DNA of 18,614 bases from CAYXBG01 sp964463145 (GCA_964463145.1 CAYXBG010000028.1:1-18614), one strand, 5' to 3'. Positions 1 to 7,619 are shown, counted from the first letter of the stretch. The notes: generated by a model from the letters alone, not told the origin. Numbers and translations are program-made.

Positions 1-848
1 AAAACCGGATTGCCTAGTTCCGCTCTTAGCACTTCCGCCCTGAGCACCGAGGCGCCCTCCTCATAGATATCGGGGCTGAAAAGAATGACCTCGTCTGCGC
101 CTACCCGCTTTGCCCAATCATATTGGTGAGGATATTTGGCCACAGCGACTATCCTGGCATGAGGGCAAATCGTTTTAGCGGCCAAGATCGTCAGAATTCC
201 AATCGTTCCACAGCCCATCACTATAGCCGTCTGACCTTTCTGAAGCCCTGCCGTCTTGGCTGCCTGCAAGCAACAACTGAACGGCTCAACCAAGACGGCT
301 GCATCTCCAGAAAGTGACGGAGGGGCTAAGTGCAACTGAGCTTCATGAGCAATGAAAGAATGGCTCCAGCCTCCGCCCGTGTCTCTACAGTATCCAGTCT
401 GGAGCCCAGCCGAGAGATCACCGCGCCTGATGTTGAGACAGTGAGACAGCTGGCCCTTCTTACATTCAATACAGACCTCGGAAATCCCACGGACTGAACA
501 GTGCAACGGGGGTGCTAGAACGACACGCTGACCGATAGCTACCCGAGAAACTGCCGAGCCCGTCTCTGTTACCTCGCCAACCACTTCATGGCCAAAAACA
601 AAAGGGCAGGAGGTAACTGGTGCAAAGTAAGGACTCCCTTTCGCCATAATCGTAGCTAGATCAGATCCACAGATGCCGCTGACCAAAGGCCGGACACGGA
701 CCCAATTAGGCGAATGTAGCTTCGGTTCGCTCACCTTGGTTAGCCTAGTAGTCCCCAGAGGGGATGTATAAATCCACCCCATTGCTGGCCCTAAAAAACG
801 AGCCGCCAGAAATCGAGGGACGCTTCGCGTGTACTGAATACCTAGCAT
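1..848 (-). CDS. Zinc-dependent medium-chain alcohol dehydrogenase, threonine-dehydrogenase-like (3' part missing)
   Basis: The reading frame stays open to the left edge, giving 282 residues of a medium-chain dehydrogenase/reductase. Visible: the catalytic-zinc motif ICGSD with C60, the family signature FGHE (E88) followed by V-x-G-E-V, four structural-zinc cysteines C117, C126, C129 and C137 (spacing x8, x2, x7), VEPF at 177-180, and the Rossmann turn GCGTIG at 202-207. The C-terminal part of the NAD(P) domain is cut off. The N-terminus is about 20 residues longer than usual and starts with an unusual YTRSVPRFLAARFLG stretch. The ATG overlaps the stop of the upstream HAD gene in ATGCTAG, so the two are translationally coupled. 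Members oxidise or reduce alcohols, polyols or aldehydes; the substrate cannot be read from sequence. The operon context suggests a fatty aldehyde/alcohol or glycerol-type substrate (inference). Confidence 0.85.
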   Translation of the reverse strand, partial: MLGIQYTRSVPRFLAARFLGPAMGWIYTSPLGTTRLTKVSEPKLHSPNWVRVRPLVSGICGSDLATIMAKGSPYFAPVTSCPFVFGHEVVGEVTETGSAVSRVAIGQRVVLAPPLHCSVRGISEVCIECKKGQLSHCLNIRRGDLSAGLQTGYCRDTGGGWSHSFIAHEAQLHLAPPSLSGDAAVLVEPFSCCLQAAKTAGLQKGQTAIVMGCGTIGILTILAAKTICPHARIVAVAKYPHQYDWAKRVGADEVILFSPDIYEEGASVLRAEVLRAELGNPV

Positions 849-1531
849 TTTGTCCCCGCTGATGGCCCCCAGGATCTAATGCTCCATCCTCGGTCCCTAG
901 CGACCGCCAGTAAGCGTCTATCAGGGTTGATAGCTGCAGCTGTGCCCACTTGTTCTAGCATCGCTATGTCGTCCGCGCTATCTGCATAAGCAAAACTTGC
1001 ATTCAAGTCAATCCCATTTTCACGCGCAAACTGCCTTAAGCTTTTTGCCTTATAATGGCCTGTAAGCGGAGTGCCTGTAAGCTGGCCTGTGAAACGACCT
1101 TCAGATAGCTCCAGATCGACACAAAGGACTGACGTTGCGGCCACATATTGTGCAACTTGCTGCACAATATGTCGGATGGAGCCACTGACAAGCACCACTT
1201 GGTGCCCCTCTGCTAAGTGCTTTTTAACGCACGCAAGAGCTTGCGTATAAAACTGGCCTCTCATTTCTTGCTCGAAAAGTTCGAGAGTGGCCTCCTCCAG
1301 CTCTTCCGGGGCAATAGAACGATAGCTTCGATAGAAATTCCTGGCAAACCACTCACGGCTAATGCGATCCTGCAGCATTAAGAGTGGAGCCCTCACAATT
1401 AAGCTCATTGTCCAGAGGAGCTTGGACACGGCTCCTAGTCGTCGTCGCCTAAAAAAGGCATAGTAGCGCACAATATTACCGCGGAGAAGCGTCCCGTCTA
1501 CATCAAAGAATGCCGCAACTTTCTTTCTCAT
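842..1531 (-). CDS. HAD superfamily subfamily IB phosphatase (SerB-like)
   Basis: 229 residues with all four HAD motifs: motif I FFDVDGT (nucleophile D10, acid D12), motif II LVSGS around S116, motif III lysine near HYKAK (K161), and motif IV YADSADD (D184, D188). The helical cap between residues about 15 and 105, rich in Arg and hydrophobics, is typical of HAD-IB enzymes. The family hydrolyses phosphomonoesters such as phosphoserine or lysophosphatidate-type substrates, and members are often found beside or fused to PlsC acyltransferases. Its ATG overlaps the stop of the large upstream fusion by 4 nt (ATGA), and its stop overlaps the next dehydrogenase, so it belongs to the same operon. A lipid-phosphate substrate is inferred from context only. 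Confidence 0.88.
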   Translation of the reverse strand: MRKKVAAFFDVDGTLLRGNIVRYYAFFRRRRLGAVSKLLWTMSLIVRAPLLMLQDRISREWFARNFYRSYRSIAPEELEEATLELFEQEMRGQFYTQALACVKKHLAEGHQVVLVSGSIRHIVQQVAQYVAATSVLCVDLELSEGRFTGQLTGTPLTGHYKAKSLRQFARENGIDLNASFAYADSADDIAMLEQVGTAAAINPDRRLLAVARDRGWSIRSWGPSAGTKC

Positions 1532-4500
1532 GACCCTTGTCCAGCCCGTAGATTCTCAAGGCGTATGCGGACATCTTGAGCAATAAAACGGTATATTTCG
1601 TCCCGTGTCATCTTGGTCCGATGAGCCTGATATTCCTGCATGGAGACAGGCTTGTTGAAAGTTACGCTTAGCGGTCGCCACCGAGGCCAAGACTGGCCCG
1701 GAGGCAATGCATCATAAGTGCCTTCAATATAGGCTGGGACGATGGGCACCTGCATTTCCCAGGCGATCAAGCCTAGCCCTGCTTTAAACTCGTGCAGCTC
1801 CCCATCCCGAGACCTGGTTCCTTCCGGGAAAATCAAAACAGGATCACCCTTGGACAAAATTTCCTTGACTAACTTCAAGGTGGCCAGCGAGCTCTCGTGT
1901 CGTTCGATGGGCACCACATTCAAAAATTTACTAACCAGCCAACCACGAACCTTAGTGCCAAAAAAGTAATCTCTTGCACCAAGTATGTGTATGCGCAACG
2001 CCTCAGCTGCTTTTGGCTCTGCCGCAAGTGCCGCTATGACCGCAGCGGTATCTAAATGGCTTGAGTGGTTAGCCGCTAGAATGTACGGCCCGCCTGAGGG
2101 CAAGAAGTGCTTATTGTTGACTTTCAAGCCAAAAGAGAACTGCAATAAACGGGAAATCAAACCAAAAGAAAAACGCAATAAAAGGCGATCACGTAGCGTC
2201 TTCTCTTGGAAGGGAAGGATCGAAGTTGGCCGGCAATCACGGGTTGGTGGTCTTCTTGTTTTGCCCTCCTTTTTGACAACAAGCTCTAAAAGGTCTGCTA
2301 CTTTGGAAATCTGGGCTGCCTCGTCGTCGGGGATCGATACCTTGAGCTGATCTTCGGTAAAGAGGAGAAGCTCTATTGCCCTTAGCGAGTCCAGCCCAAG
2401 GTCTGTATAGATGTCCTGTCCATCATTGATTTCACTGACAGGAATGCCGGAAAGGCGACTCAGTTCAGCCATTACCACCTTCTCGGGTGCACTCCCATGA
2501 GCAGTAGAAGGGTCGCCTCTCAGGATCATTTTAGGGGGGTTCAAGCTCTCCTTAAGCCTCGCCCTCAGAGTCTTTCGGTCGATGGCCCCGTCCCCGTCCC
2601 GCGGAACGCCTTCTCTCCAGAAATGCATATGCTGAATACGATGATAGCTGGGCAGTTCCTTTGCCAGAGACCGAATATCCGTCTGTATTTGGTCTTCCGG
2701 AGCACCGCTTTCCAAGTCGATGCCAGTCAAAACCGGCTCTATAACAGCATGAACATCTTCCGTCAAACCATTCTTAATACCAACAATCCCAACATCTTTG
2801 ATGCCAGAAATCTCACTGTAAATAGCCTCAAGATCTATTGGGTAAACGTTTTTCCCCGCGCCGGTTACGATTACATCTTTCATTCTGCCCGTAATGTAGA
2901 TATACCCATCGACATCCACCCAACCCAAATCTCCTGTGTGAAACCAGCCGTCCTCCATCACAGCGCTTGTGGCAGCTGGATTGCTGTAATACTCTCGCAT
3001 GAGGCTCGGGCTGCGGACCACTATTTCGCCGATCCCCTCTTGATCCGGATGATCAATACGTATTTCAACTCCTGGAAGGGGCCGGCCAGCCGACTTACTA
3101 CGGCACCTAAAAAGAGGGCTAACTGTTAAGACTGGGGCAGTTTCGGTCAGACCATAACCCTCGTATATTGGTATACCCAATGCCTTGAAATCATCAAATA
3201 ATTGCTTCCCAAGAGCAGACCCACCACTAACAAAAACTCGAATGTTCCCGCCGAACTCGTCATGTACCTTGGGGAAAAGGCGGCGCCCGACGTTGCGACT
3301 AAACCGTCGCTCAAATCTTTGGCTTAATTTCTTCGTTCTATACGCAAGGCTAGCCTTAAAAGCCGACTGGCCCGTACGCAATACTTTACGGTCGATGTAG
3401 TCCCGGAGCATAGAGTACAGAGTAGGCACACCAAGCATGCAAGTGGTTTTTGTCGCTCGCATCGTGGCAAGAATGCCTCTGGGCTTCAAAGTAGTTGCGT
3501 AGGTGACGGTGGCACCGCCGTAGATTGGCATCAAAAAGCCACAGGCAAACTCAAGGGCATGGTAGAGAGGCAACACCGACAAAAAAGAGTCGGTTTCTTG
3601 GACGGGAAGATTATGGTTGACCCCAAAGAGATTGGCGAGAAAATTCCTGTGCGTGTGTACAGCGCCCCGTGGATCTGCCATGGTGCCGGTCGTGAAAATA
3701 ATGGAGGCCATATCGTCAGGCTCCACCAAGGGGGGAGTGTACTTTGCCTCCCCAAGGTCACCGTCTTCGGGGTTACTTCGGGGCAGCTGTTCATCCTGGA
3801 ACGATTGACACAATCGATTAACGTTGAGCAAAAGAGTTGGGTTCGCACTGCGTTCATTCTCAAGTCTGGCCTCTTCACCTAACCGCTTAAAACACTTTTC
3901 TGATGCCAGGATAGCTCGAGCGCCCGTAAACCCTGCAACAGACCAGACTTCCCGATGCCAAGTTTGGGCATCAACAGGAACAACAACCAGGCCCTGACGG
4001 ACGGACCCAAGATAAGCCAACCCCCATTCTGGTTGATTTTCAGAAAACAGAACCACCTTGTCACCCTTTTTCATGCCAAGGTGCTGGAGGCGAGCCGCGA
4101 TCCGCAACGAGGCCTCGTGTAGATCTTTATAGCAATATCGGTCCCACGAGTCCCGGCGTTCTATCTGAAGCGCTACTTTGTCAGCAAAGCGCTTAGAGCT
4201 CCCATCTACAAGATCGTTGATCGTGGCGAAGGGGAGCTCTGGGCTCTCCGGAGCTAATTCCATCGTCCCGGCGCCTTCAACCTTCAAAATAAACTTCTTG
4301 ATGCCCGGTATATGTACATTTTGAATGTAGTGGCGCCAGTTGACCCGGGTAACATCAAAATTAAATTTTTCCTGCTCCTCCTGGTCCAATGAATCAAACA
4401 GTTCCAAAGTTCGATCGACCTGAAACTGGCAAATCAGGTTTAAATATGGCCCATAGATCTCCCCATAGTAATAGAGTCTTTGGTTGGCTGTGCGGGCTGC

Positions 4501-5892
4501 AGCAATACGCCTCCTGACTTTCTTAGTTCTCTCGAAGACCGCCAATTTTTCTAGGGTTTTTTCAGCCGTATTTAAGGGTACCGTCCTCAGTCGGTGCTGT
4601 AATCTGAAGGTTGATGGGTTGGGGAACCGAAGCCTACGGATTGAGATTGGCTCGCCTTTTTTGTCCAGCATTGGGTGTTTTTTGAAGTAATTGAAAATTA
4701 GATCGTACAACTCCCCCAAGGTGATAGGGTTTTGTGACCCAGTGGCTACTTGAAATATTTCGAGGGCACCCGTCTCTGAAACCCGTGGAACAGAAGCTAG
4801 AAGAGCATTGACAACGACATCCACAGGGACAAGATCGAGAGGGACATCCGGGTCAAGGGGTAATGATTTCAGGCGACCCTTACCAATTGCGGCAATCAAA
4901 GGATCCGCCATCCGGAGGCCATCCAACCAGCCCGGACAAGGCTCCGATAGACTGCTTTCAATGATCGAGGGTCGAAGAATTACAGTGGGCATCTTGCCGC
5001 GACCAGCTGCGACCAGCTGCTCTCCCATCGCTTTGGTGTAAGTGTAGGTGTCGTTCCAACCCCGCTTCCGAGCCCAGGACATACCCTGCAGGGTTAATTG
5101 TTCTTGAATCCAGCTGGCCCGTAACCCCTCGATCCGTTCTCGGCGGGGGGGCGCCTTTGTTTTTCTGCGGCGGGACTGAAGAACCAACACCTTTGCAAAC
5201 TCGCGCTCGCGTTCTGGGTGCCTAGCCTCTTTGTATACATTGTTAATGATGTCTTGAATTGCACAAATATCCTCCTGGACATCTGTGAATTTTCCGGGCG
5301 GTAGTTTTTCACTACAACCAGTCCCCGCTGAATGGTACATCGTCTCCGCGGCTTGCAGGTTTGTAGATCCGCTAACGTAAGCGGTTGACACGTGAACCAG
5401 AACAGCACCGCTACACCCCTTGGCAAACTCGGTTATTCTCTTGGCCGCAAGAACATTGAGCGATAAAGCTTGGTCTAAGGGGGCGTCAAAGGAAACCACA
5501 GCCGCACTGTTAAAAACTATCTCGACCTCAGATTGGATTTTCTGTAAATCCTCCTGATCGATTCCCAGTTTTTCACAAGAGATATCTCCGCTAACAGCTA
5601 CTAGTTTCTTTTTGAGAAAATCCTCTAGATTTCCTCCGTAAATCCCCTTAAGGCGATCAAAGGCACTAGAGTTATAGAGCTCCTTGCCTAGTCTTTCCTG
5701 GGCCGAAATATCTTTACCGGAAAAATGTTTAGACCTTATCAGGACAAAGATCTTGTCGACTTCAGGGCATGCAAACAAGATCTTTTCAAGCAAAGCTTGC
5801 CCCAGAAAACCGGTTCCGCCGGTCACGAAAATCTTTTTCCCTCTAAAATAATCCGAAATTCTCTGCATAGCTTTAAGGCCGTCTAGTTTCAA
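1528..5892 (-). CDS. ElbD-like fusion: fatty acyl reductase - acyl-AMP ligase - ACP - PlsC acyltransferase
   Basis: 1454 residues in four domains. (1) Residues 1-540: alcohol-forming fatty acyl reductase like the Marinobacter enzyme, with NAD(P) turn TGGTGFLG (24-31), HVSTAYVSG (167-175), Y283/K287 in TYTYTK, and RPSIIES (307-313). (2) About 555-1115: AMP-forming acyl ligase with P-loop-like TTGTMADPRG, YGLTE (913-917), HTGDLG (D988) and GRMKD. (3) About 1130-1205: acyl carrier protein with LGLDSL, phosphopantetheine site S1169. (4) About 1235-1454: PlsC/LPLAT with H1276-x4-D1281 and FPEGTRSRDG (1355-1364). Known: M. xanthus ElbD is a multifunctional ether-lipid enzyme with this kind of domain set. 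Inferred: activation, ACP loading, reduction to a fatty alcohol, and acylation of a glycerol backbone. Odd: the usual A10 lysine is A1103. The start is TTG at 5892 with no clear Shine-Dalgarno; ATG at residue 9 is an alternative. It lies 10 nt after the lipid kinase gene. Confidence 0.9.
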   Translation of the reverse strand: MKLDGLKAMQRISDYFRGKKIFVTGGTGFLGQALLEKILFACPEVDKIFVLIRSKHFSGKDISAQERLGKELYNSSAFDRLKGIYGGNLEDFLKKKLVAVSGDISCEKLGIDQEDLQKIQSEVEIVFNSAAVVSFDAPLDQALSLNVLAAKRITEFAKGCSGAVLVHVSTAYVSGSTNLQAAETMYHSAGTGCSEKLPPGKFTDVQEDICAIQDIINNVYKEARHPEREREFAKVLVLQSRRRKTKAPPRRERIEGLRASWIQEQLTLQGMSWARKRGWNDTYTYTKAMGEQLVAAGRGKMPTVILRPSIIESSLSEPCPGWLDGLRMADPLIAAIGKGRLKSLPLDPDVPLDLVPVDVVVNALLASVPRVSETGALEIFQVATGSQNPITLGELYDLIFNYFKKHPMLDKKGEPISIRRLRFPNPSTFRLQHRLRTVPLNTAEKTLEKLAVFERTKKVRRRIAAARTANQRLYYYGEIYGPYLNLICQFQVDRTLELFDSLDQEEQEKFNFDVTRVNWRHYIQNVHIPGIKKFILKVEGAGTMELAPESPELPFATINDLVDGSSKRFADKVALQIERRDSWDRYCYKDLHEASLRIAARLQHLGMKKGDKVVLFSENQPEWGLAYLGSVRQGLVVVPVDAQTWHREVWSVAGFTGARAILASEKCFKRLGEEARLENERSANPTLLLNVNRLCQSFQDEQLPRSNPEDGDLGEAKYTPPLVEPDDMASIIFTTGTMADPRGAVHTHRNFLANLFGVNHNLPVQETDSFLSVLPLYHALEFACGFLMPIYGGATVTYATTLKPRGILATMRATKTTCMLGVPTLYSMLRDYIDRKVLRTGQSAFKASLAYRTKKLSQRFERRFSRNVGRRLFPKVHDEFGGNIRVFVSGGSALGKQLFDDFKALGIPIYEGYGLTETAPVLTVSPLFRCRSKSAGRPLPGVEIRIDHPDQEGIGEIVVRSPSLMREYYSNPAATSAVMEDGWFHTGDLGWVDVDGYIYITGRMKDVIVTGAGKNVYPIDLEAIYSEISGIKDVGIVGIKNGLTEDVHAVIEPVLTGIDLESGAPEDQIQTDIRSLAKELPSYHRIQHMHFWREGVPRDGDGAIDRKTLRARLKESLNPPKMILRGDPSTAHGSAPEKVVMAELSRLSGIPVSEINDGQDIYTDLGLDSLRAIELLLFTEDQLKVSIPDDEAAQISKVADLLELVVKKEGKTRRPPTRDCRPTSILPFQEKTLRDRLLLRFSFGLISRLLQFSFGLKVNNKHFLPSGGPYILAANHSSHLDTAAVIAALAAEPKAAEALRIHILGARDYFFGTKVRGWLVSKFLNVVPIERHESSLATLKLVKEILSKGDPVLIFPEGTRSRDGELHEFKAGLGLIAWEMQVPIVPAYIEGTYDALPPGQSWPRWRPLSVTFNKPVSMQEYQAHRTKMTRDEIYRFIAQDVRIRLENLRAGQGS

Positions 5893-5902
5893 GATAGGGG
5901 CG

Positions 5903-6769
5903 CTATTTTACAGGATGTAACACCCGTAAAGCGCCAGGAACCACCCGTGCAGAAACTGGGGTCACTCCATTAACATCTCCATCAAACATTTTCTCAACCG
6001 GGATCAAGGTTTGGATCTTCACTGTCTTGGACCGGTACAGGTTGAAGTTTGGATGTGCCAAGTGGGTACCCGAATAAGCTCTAGGGAAATTAGCCATCAG
6101 GCTCAACTTTCCAATTGAATCAATAACTACAACATCAAAAAGACCATCCCGGACACTCGCTTTCGGGGCCATCTTTAACCCGCCACCAGTGAAGGATGTG
6201 TTCAAAACCAAAACAGAGGTACAATCGACTCTCAATTCCCTGTCATCTAGGGTAATCTCAACAGGGAAGAGGCTCATGCGCCACAAGGCCTTATACACAG
6301 CCGCCCCAAAAACAAAAGAGCTCGGCAACCATTTCAATCTATGGCTCTCGTCGGCGACAAGAGCAGGGAAGCCAACACCCATCACCGAAACAAAATAATG
6401 ACCCTGAACACACCCCAAGTCGACCAACTCCACCTGACCCTGCTCGAAAACACCAATCGAGGCCTTCAAGTCATTGTACGGAAGCCCCAGGCTCCTAGCT
6501 ACGTCATTCCCTGTCCCAACAGAGAAGATAGTCAGGTCGGTCTCTGTCTCAGCTAAAGACCCTGCAACCTCACGAATGGTCCCATCCCCACCCATAACCC
6601 CGAACTGGCGCTCCCCTCGATCTACAGAGGCCCGAGCTATTTCTGCTGCATGACCAGGGTACCGAGTTGGAATGATCTCAAAACCTTCAGCTCCCTTCAA
6701 CTGAGACAATTCTCGGATACACCTCAACCCACTACCATAGCCTGCGGTAGGGTTCGCAACGATTTTCAT
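5903..6769 (-). CDS. Diacylglycerol kinase catalytic-domain lipid kinase (YegS/DgkB/LCB5 family)
   Basis: 288 residues, a full-length cytosolic lipid kinase of the DAGK_cat family. Visible: start MKIVANPTAG, ATP-binding GGDGT (60-64) followed by IREV, GTGND (85-89), DGLFDVVVI (208-216), and a DGDVNG segment (263-268) where many relatives have DGE. The family phosphorylates diacylglycerol, other neutral glycerolipids or sphingoid bases with ATP. It is the first gene of the leftward operon and ends 10 nt before the fatty-acyl reductase fusion. A plausible role is phosphorylating an alkyl- or acyl-glycerol intermediate or recycling diacylglycerol (inference). ATG at 6769 has an extended -10 box 9 nt upstream and no Shine-Dalgarno, so its mRNA may be nearly leaderless. 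Confidence 0.9.
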   Translation of the reverse strand: MKIVANPTAGYGSGLRCIRELSQLKGAEGFEIIPTRYPGHAAEIARASVDRGERQFGVMGGDGTIREVAGSLAETETDLTIFSVGTGNDVARSLGLPYNDLKASIGVFEQGQVELVDLGCVQGHYFVSVMGVGFPALVADESHRLKWLPSSFVFGAAVYKALWRMSLFPVEITLDDRELRVDCTSVLVLNTSFTGGGLKMAPKASVRDGLFDVVVIDSIGKLSLMANFPRAYSGTHLAHPNFNLYRSKTVKIQTLIPVEKMFDGDVNGVTPVSARVVPGALRVLHPVK

Positions 6770-6778
6770 GTACCCGGA

Positions 6779-6787
6779 AGTATACCA
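6779..6787 (-). promoter_or_regulatory. Extended -10 promoter element of the lipid operon
   Basis: On the minus strand TGG-TATACT (TGn plus a 5/6 match to TATAAT) lies 9 nt before the ATG of the lipid kinase. No convincing -35 box is seen at 16-18 bp. Transcription would begin about 0-3 nt before the start codon. Confidence 0.4.
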
Positions 6788-7048
6788 ATTCCGGAGCCTT
6801 CCCCAGCGAACCTAAAACAAATGGTTACTATTTACATGCAACAAAAATCCACAGATAGATTAATTACTCTTACTATCTTTATTCTTATTTATAGTTATAT
6901 CAGTAGTAATAGGAGGTGTGAGAATTGTGGGAAACAGCCTAAAATCCATAAAAGCACTGACTTACTTTGTGTTTTTTTAGTTAAAATATCTGTGACATAA
7001 AACGAAGTGGGGTAGCTTCAAAAATAAACAACAGTTATATCAGAGGAT

Positions 7049-7069
7049 TTGCACAGGTTGGCTGTGCAA
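7049..7069. repeat. Perfect inverted repeat upstream of selC (possible operator)
   Basis: TTGCACAG and CTGTGCAA are perfect 8-bp reverse complements separated by GTTGG. No T-run follows, so it is not a typical terminator. It overlaps the proposed -35 region of selC, so a regulator-binding site is one reading. Confidence 0.45.
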
Positions 7070-7085
7070 GAGAATTCGATTTAAT
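7058..7085 (+). promoter_or_regulatory. selC: Candidate selC promoter
   Basis: TTGGCT (7058-7063) and TTTAAT (7080-7085) are separated by 16 bp. The -10 matches consensus at 5 of 6 positions and the -35 keeps the TTG. Transcription would start near 7092, about 20 nt before the tRNA. Confidence 0.35.
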
Positions 7086-7112
7086 GCTCCTGTTTTAAAA
7101 TCAAAAACCAAG

Positions 7113-7211
7113 GGAGGCACGACCTGTCTGGTGATGGGCCTGGTCTTCAAAACCAGTTGAGCTGCAGCGAAAGTTGTGGCTGGTGGGTTCGATTCCCATG
7201 TGCCTCCGCCA
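7113..7211 (+). tRNA. selC: tRNA-Sec (anticodon UCA)
   Basis: 99 nt with the hallmarks of bacterial selenocysteine tRNA. The acceptor stem is 8 bp (GGAGGCAC with GTGCCTCC), followed by discriminator G208 and an encoded CCA at 7209-7211. The D stem is 6 bp (7123-7128 with 7133-7138) with a 4-nt loop. The anticodon stem CTGGT/ACCAG carries loop CTTCAAA with anticodon TCA at 7147-7149. The long variable arm is an 8-bp stem (7161-7168 with 7173-7180) capped by a GAAA tetraloop. The T arm has 5 bp with loop TTCGATT. The 8-bp acceptor and 6-bp D stem separate it from tRNA-Ser. It reads UGA in SECIS-bearing mRNAs after Ser-to-Sec conversion by SelA with selenophosphate from SelD; a likely client, selD itself, lies about 9 kb downstream. 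Confidence 0.97.
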
Positions 7212-7484
7212 TAGAACGATGGCTGTAGTAGGTGTGCCGGATTTAGTATCTCAGCTATTGAGTATGGACGCCTGAATATCCCTGTGGTCCACTGAGATGA
7301 CAGTAGAAGGTCGTGTTTCTACTAGTTCCGTAGTAGGCTTGTAAGTGGTTTTATGTGTGCCGGTTTAAGGTGCCTTTGGGGCGGCTAATGTCTAATACTG
7401 AAATGTGTACCTGTCTTCTTATTCATTGATGGCCTGTTGGGGACTTTGATAAGATGTGCCCTTTTCTGGTCATAGAGGTTTTTC
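7212..7484. other. Intergenic region selC-rpmH with repeats and hairpins; no gene recognised
   Basis: 273 bp with no credible ORF. Two short motifs each occur twice in the same order: GTAGTAGG at 7225-7232 and 7330-7337, and GTGTGCCGG followed by an A/T-rich TTTA at 7232-7245 and 7355-7367. Inverted repeats are ATCTCAG (7248-7254) with CTGAGAT (7292-7298), and CTACTA (7319-7324) with TAGTAG (7331-7336). It may hold a structured leader or small RNA, or a decayed duplication. Confidence 0.35.
7426..7455 (+). promoter_or_regulatory. Candidate promoter of the rpmH operon
   Basis: TTGATG (7426-7431) and TAAGAT (7450-7455) with 18-bp spacing, about 30 nt before rpmH. A Shine-Dalgarno AGAGG follows at 7474-7478, 6 nt before the rpmH ATG, so this unit has an ordinary leader. 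The boxes are weak matches. Confidence 0.25.
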
Positions 7485-7619
7485 ATGAAACGGACCTATC
7501 AACCAAGTAATCGGCGGCGAAGAAGGAAACACGGGTTTCGGGCCAGGATGCAGTCCGTTGCCGGGCGGGCGATTCTGAAGAGACGTCGAGCGAAAGGCCG
7601 TAAGAGATTGGCCGTCTGA
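7485..7619 (+). CDS. rpmH: 50S ribosomal protein L34
   Basis: 44 residues beginning MKRTYQPSNRRRRRKHGFRA and ending KGRKRLAV, the usual L34 length and a near-consensus sequence (family start KRTYQPS, core HGFRxRM, GRxILxxRRxKGR). It is a small, very basic protein of the large ribosomal subunit. ATG is preceded by AGAGG at 6-nt spacing. The rnpA start follows the rpmH stop directly, the conserved rpmH-rnpA pairing that couples ribosome and RNase P protein synthesis. In many bacteria dnaA lies on the other side; here selC does. Confidence 0.97.
   Translation: MKRTYQPSNRRRRRKHGFRARMQSVAGRAILKRRRAKGRKRLAV

Larger units (their letters stand above)
6770..7112. other. AT-rich intergenic region between the lipid operon and selC; no gene seen
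   Basis: Divergent spacer of about 340 bp with no credible coding frame. The stretch 6820-7040 is strongly AT-rich (TTAATTACTC, TTATTCTTATTTATAG, a T7 run near 6970). An 11-bp direct repeat AGTTATATCAG occurs at 6893-6903 and 7033-7043. A few weak (7/9) matches to the DnaA box TTATNCACA are present, including AAATCCACA near 6844 and TGTGGGAAA near 6927. This could be origin-related or simply promoter DNA; the sequence does not decide. Confidence 0.4.

Noticed and set aside
123..317. 64-codon plus-strand ORF near the left edge
   Set aside because: It is antisense to the zinc-binding dehydrogenase, whose frame is open from 848 to the window edge and carries all family motifs.
2497..3129. 210-codon plus-strand ORF and other long plus-strand frames opposite the megaenzyme
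   Set aside because: They lie fully antisense to a 1454-residue protein with clear domains; their translations show no recognisable motif.
4998..5020. Tandem GACCAGCTGC GACCAGCTGC repeat
   Set aside because: It is a two-copy 10-bp repeat within coding sequence that encodes an ordinary helix (EQLVAAG); no sign of a functional repeat.
6650..7000. 116-codon plus-strand ORF across the dgk start and AT-rich spacer
   Set aside because: Half is antisense to dgk; the remainder is AT-driven, low-complexity sequence without a convincing ribosome binding site.
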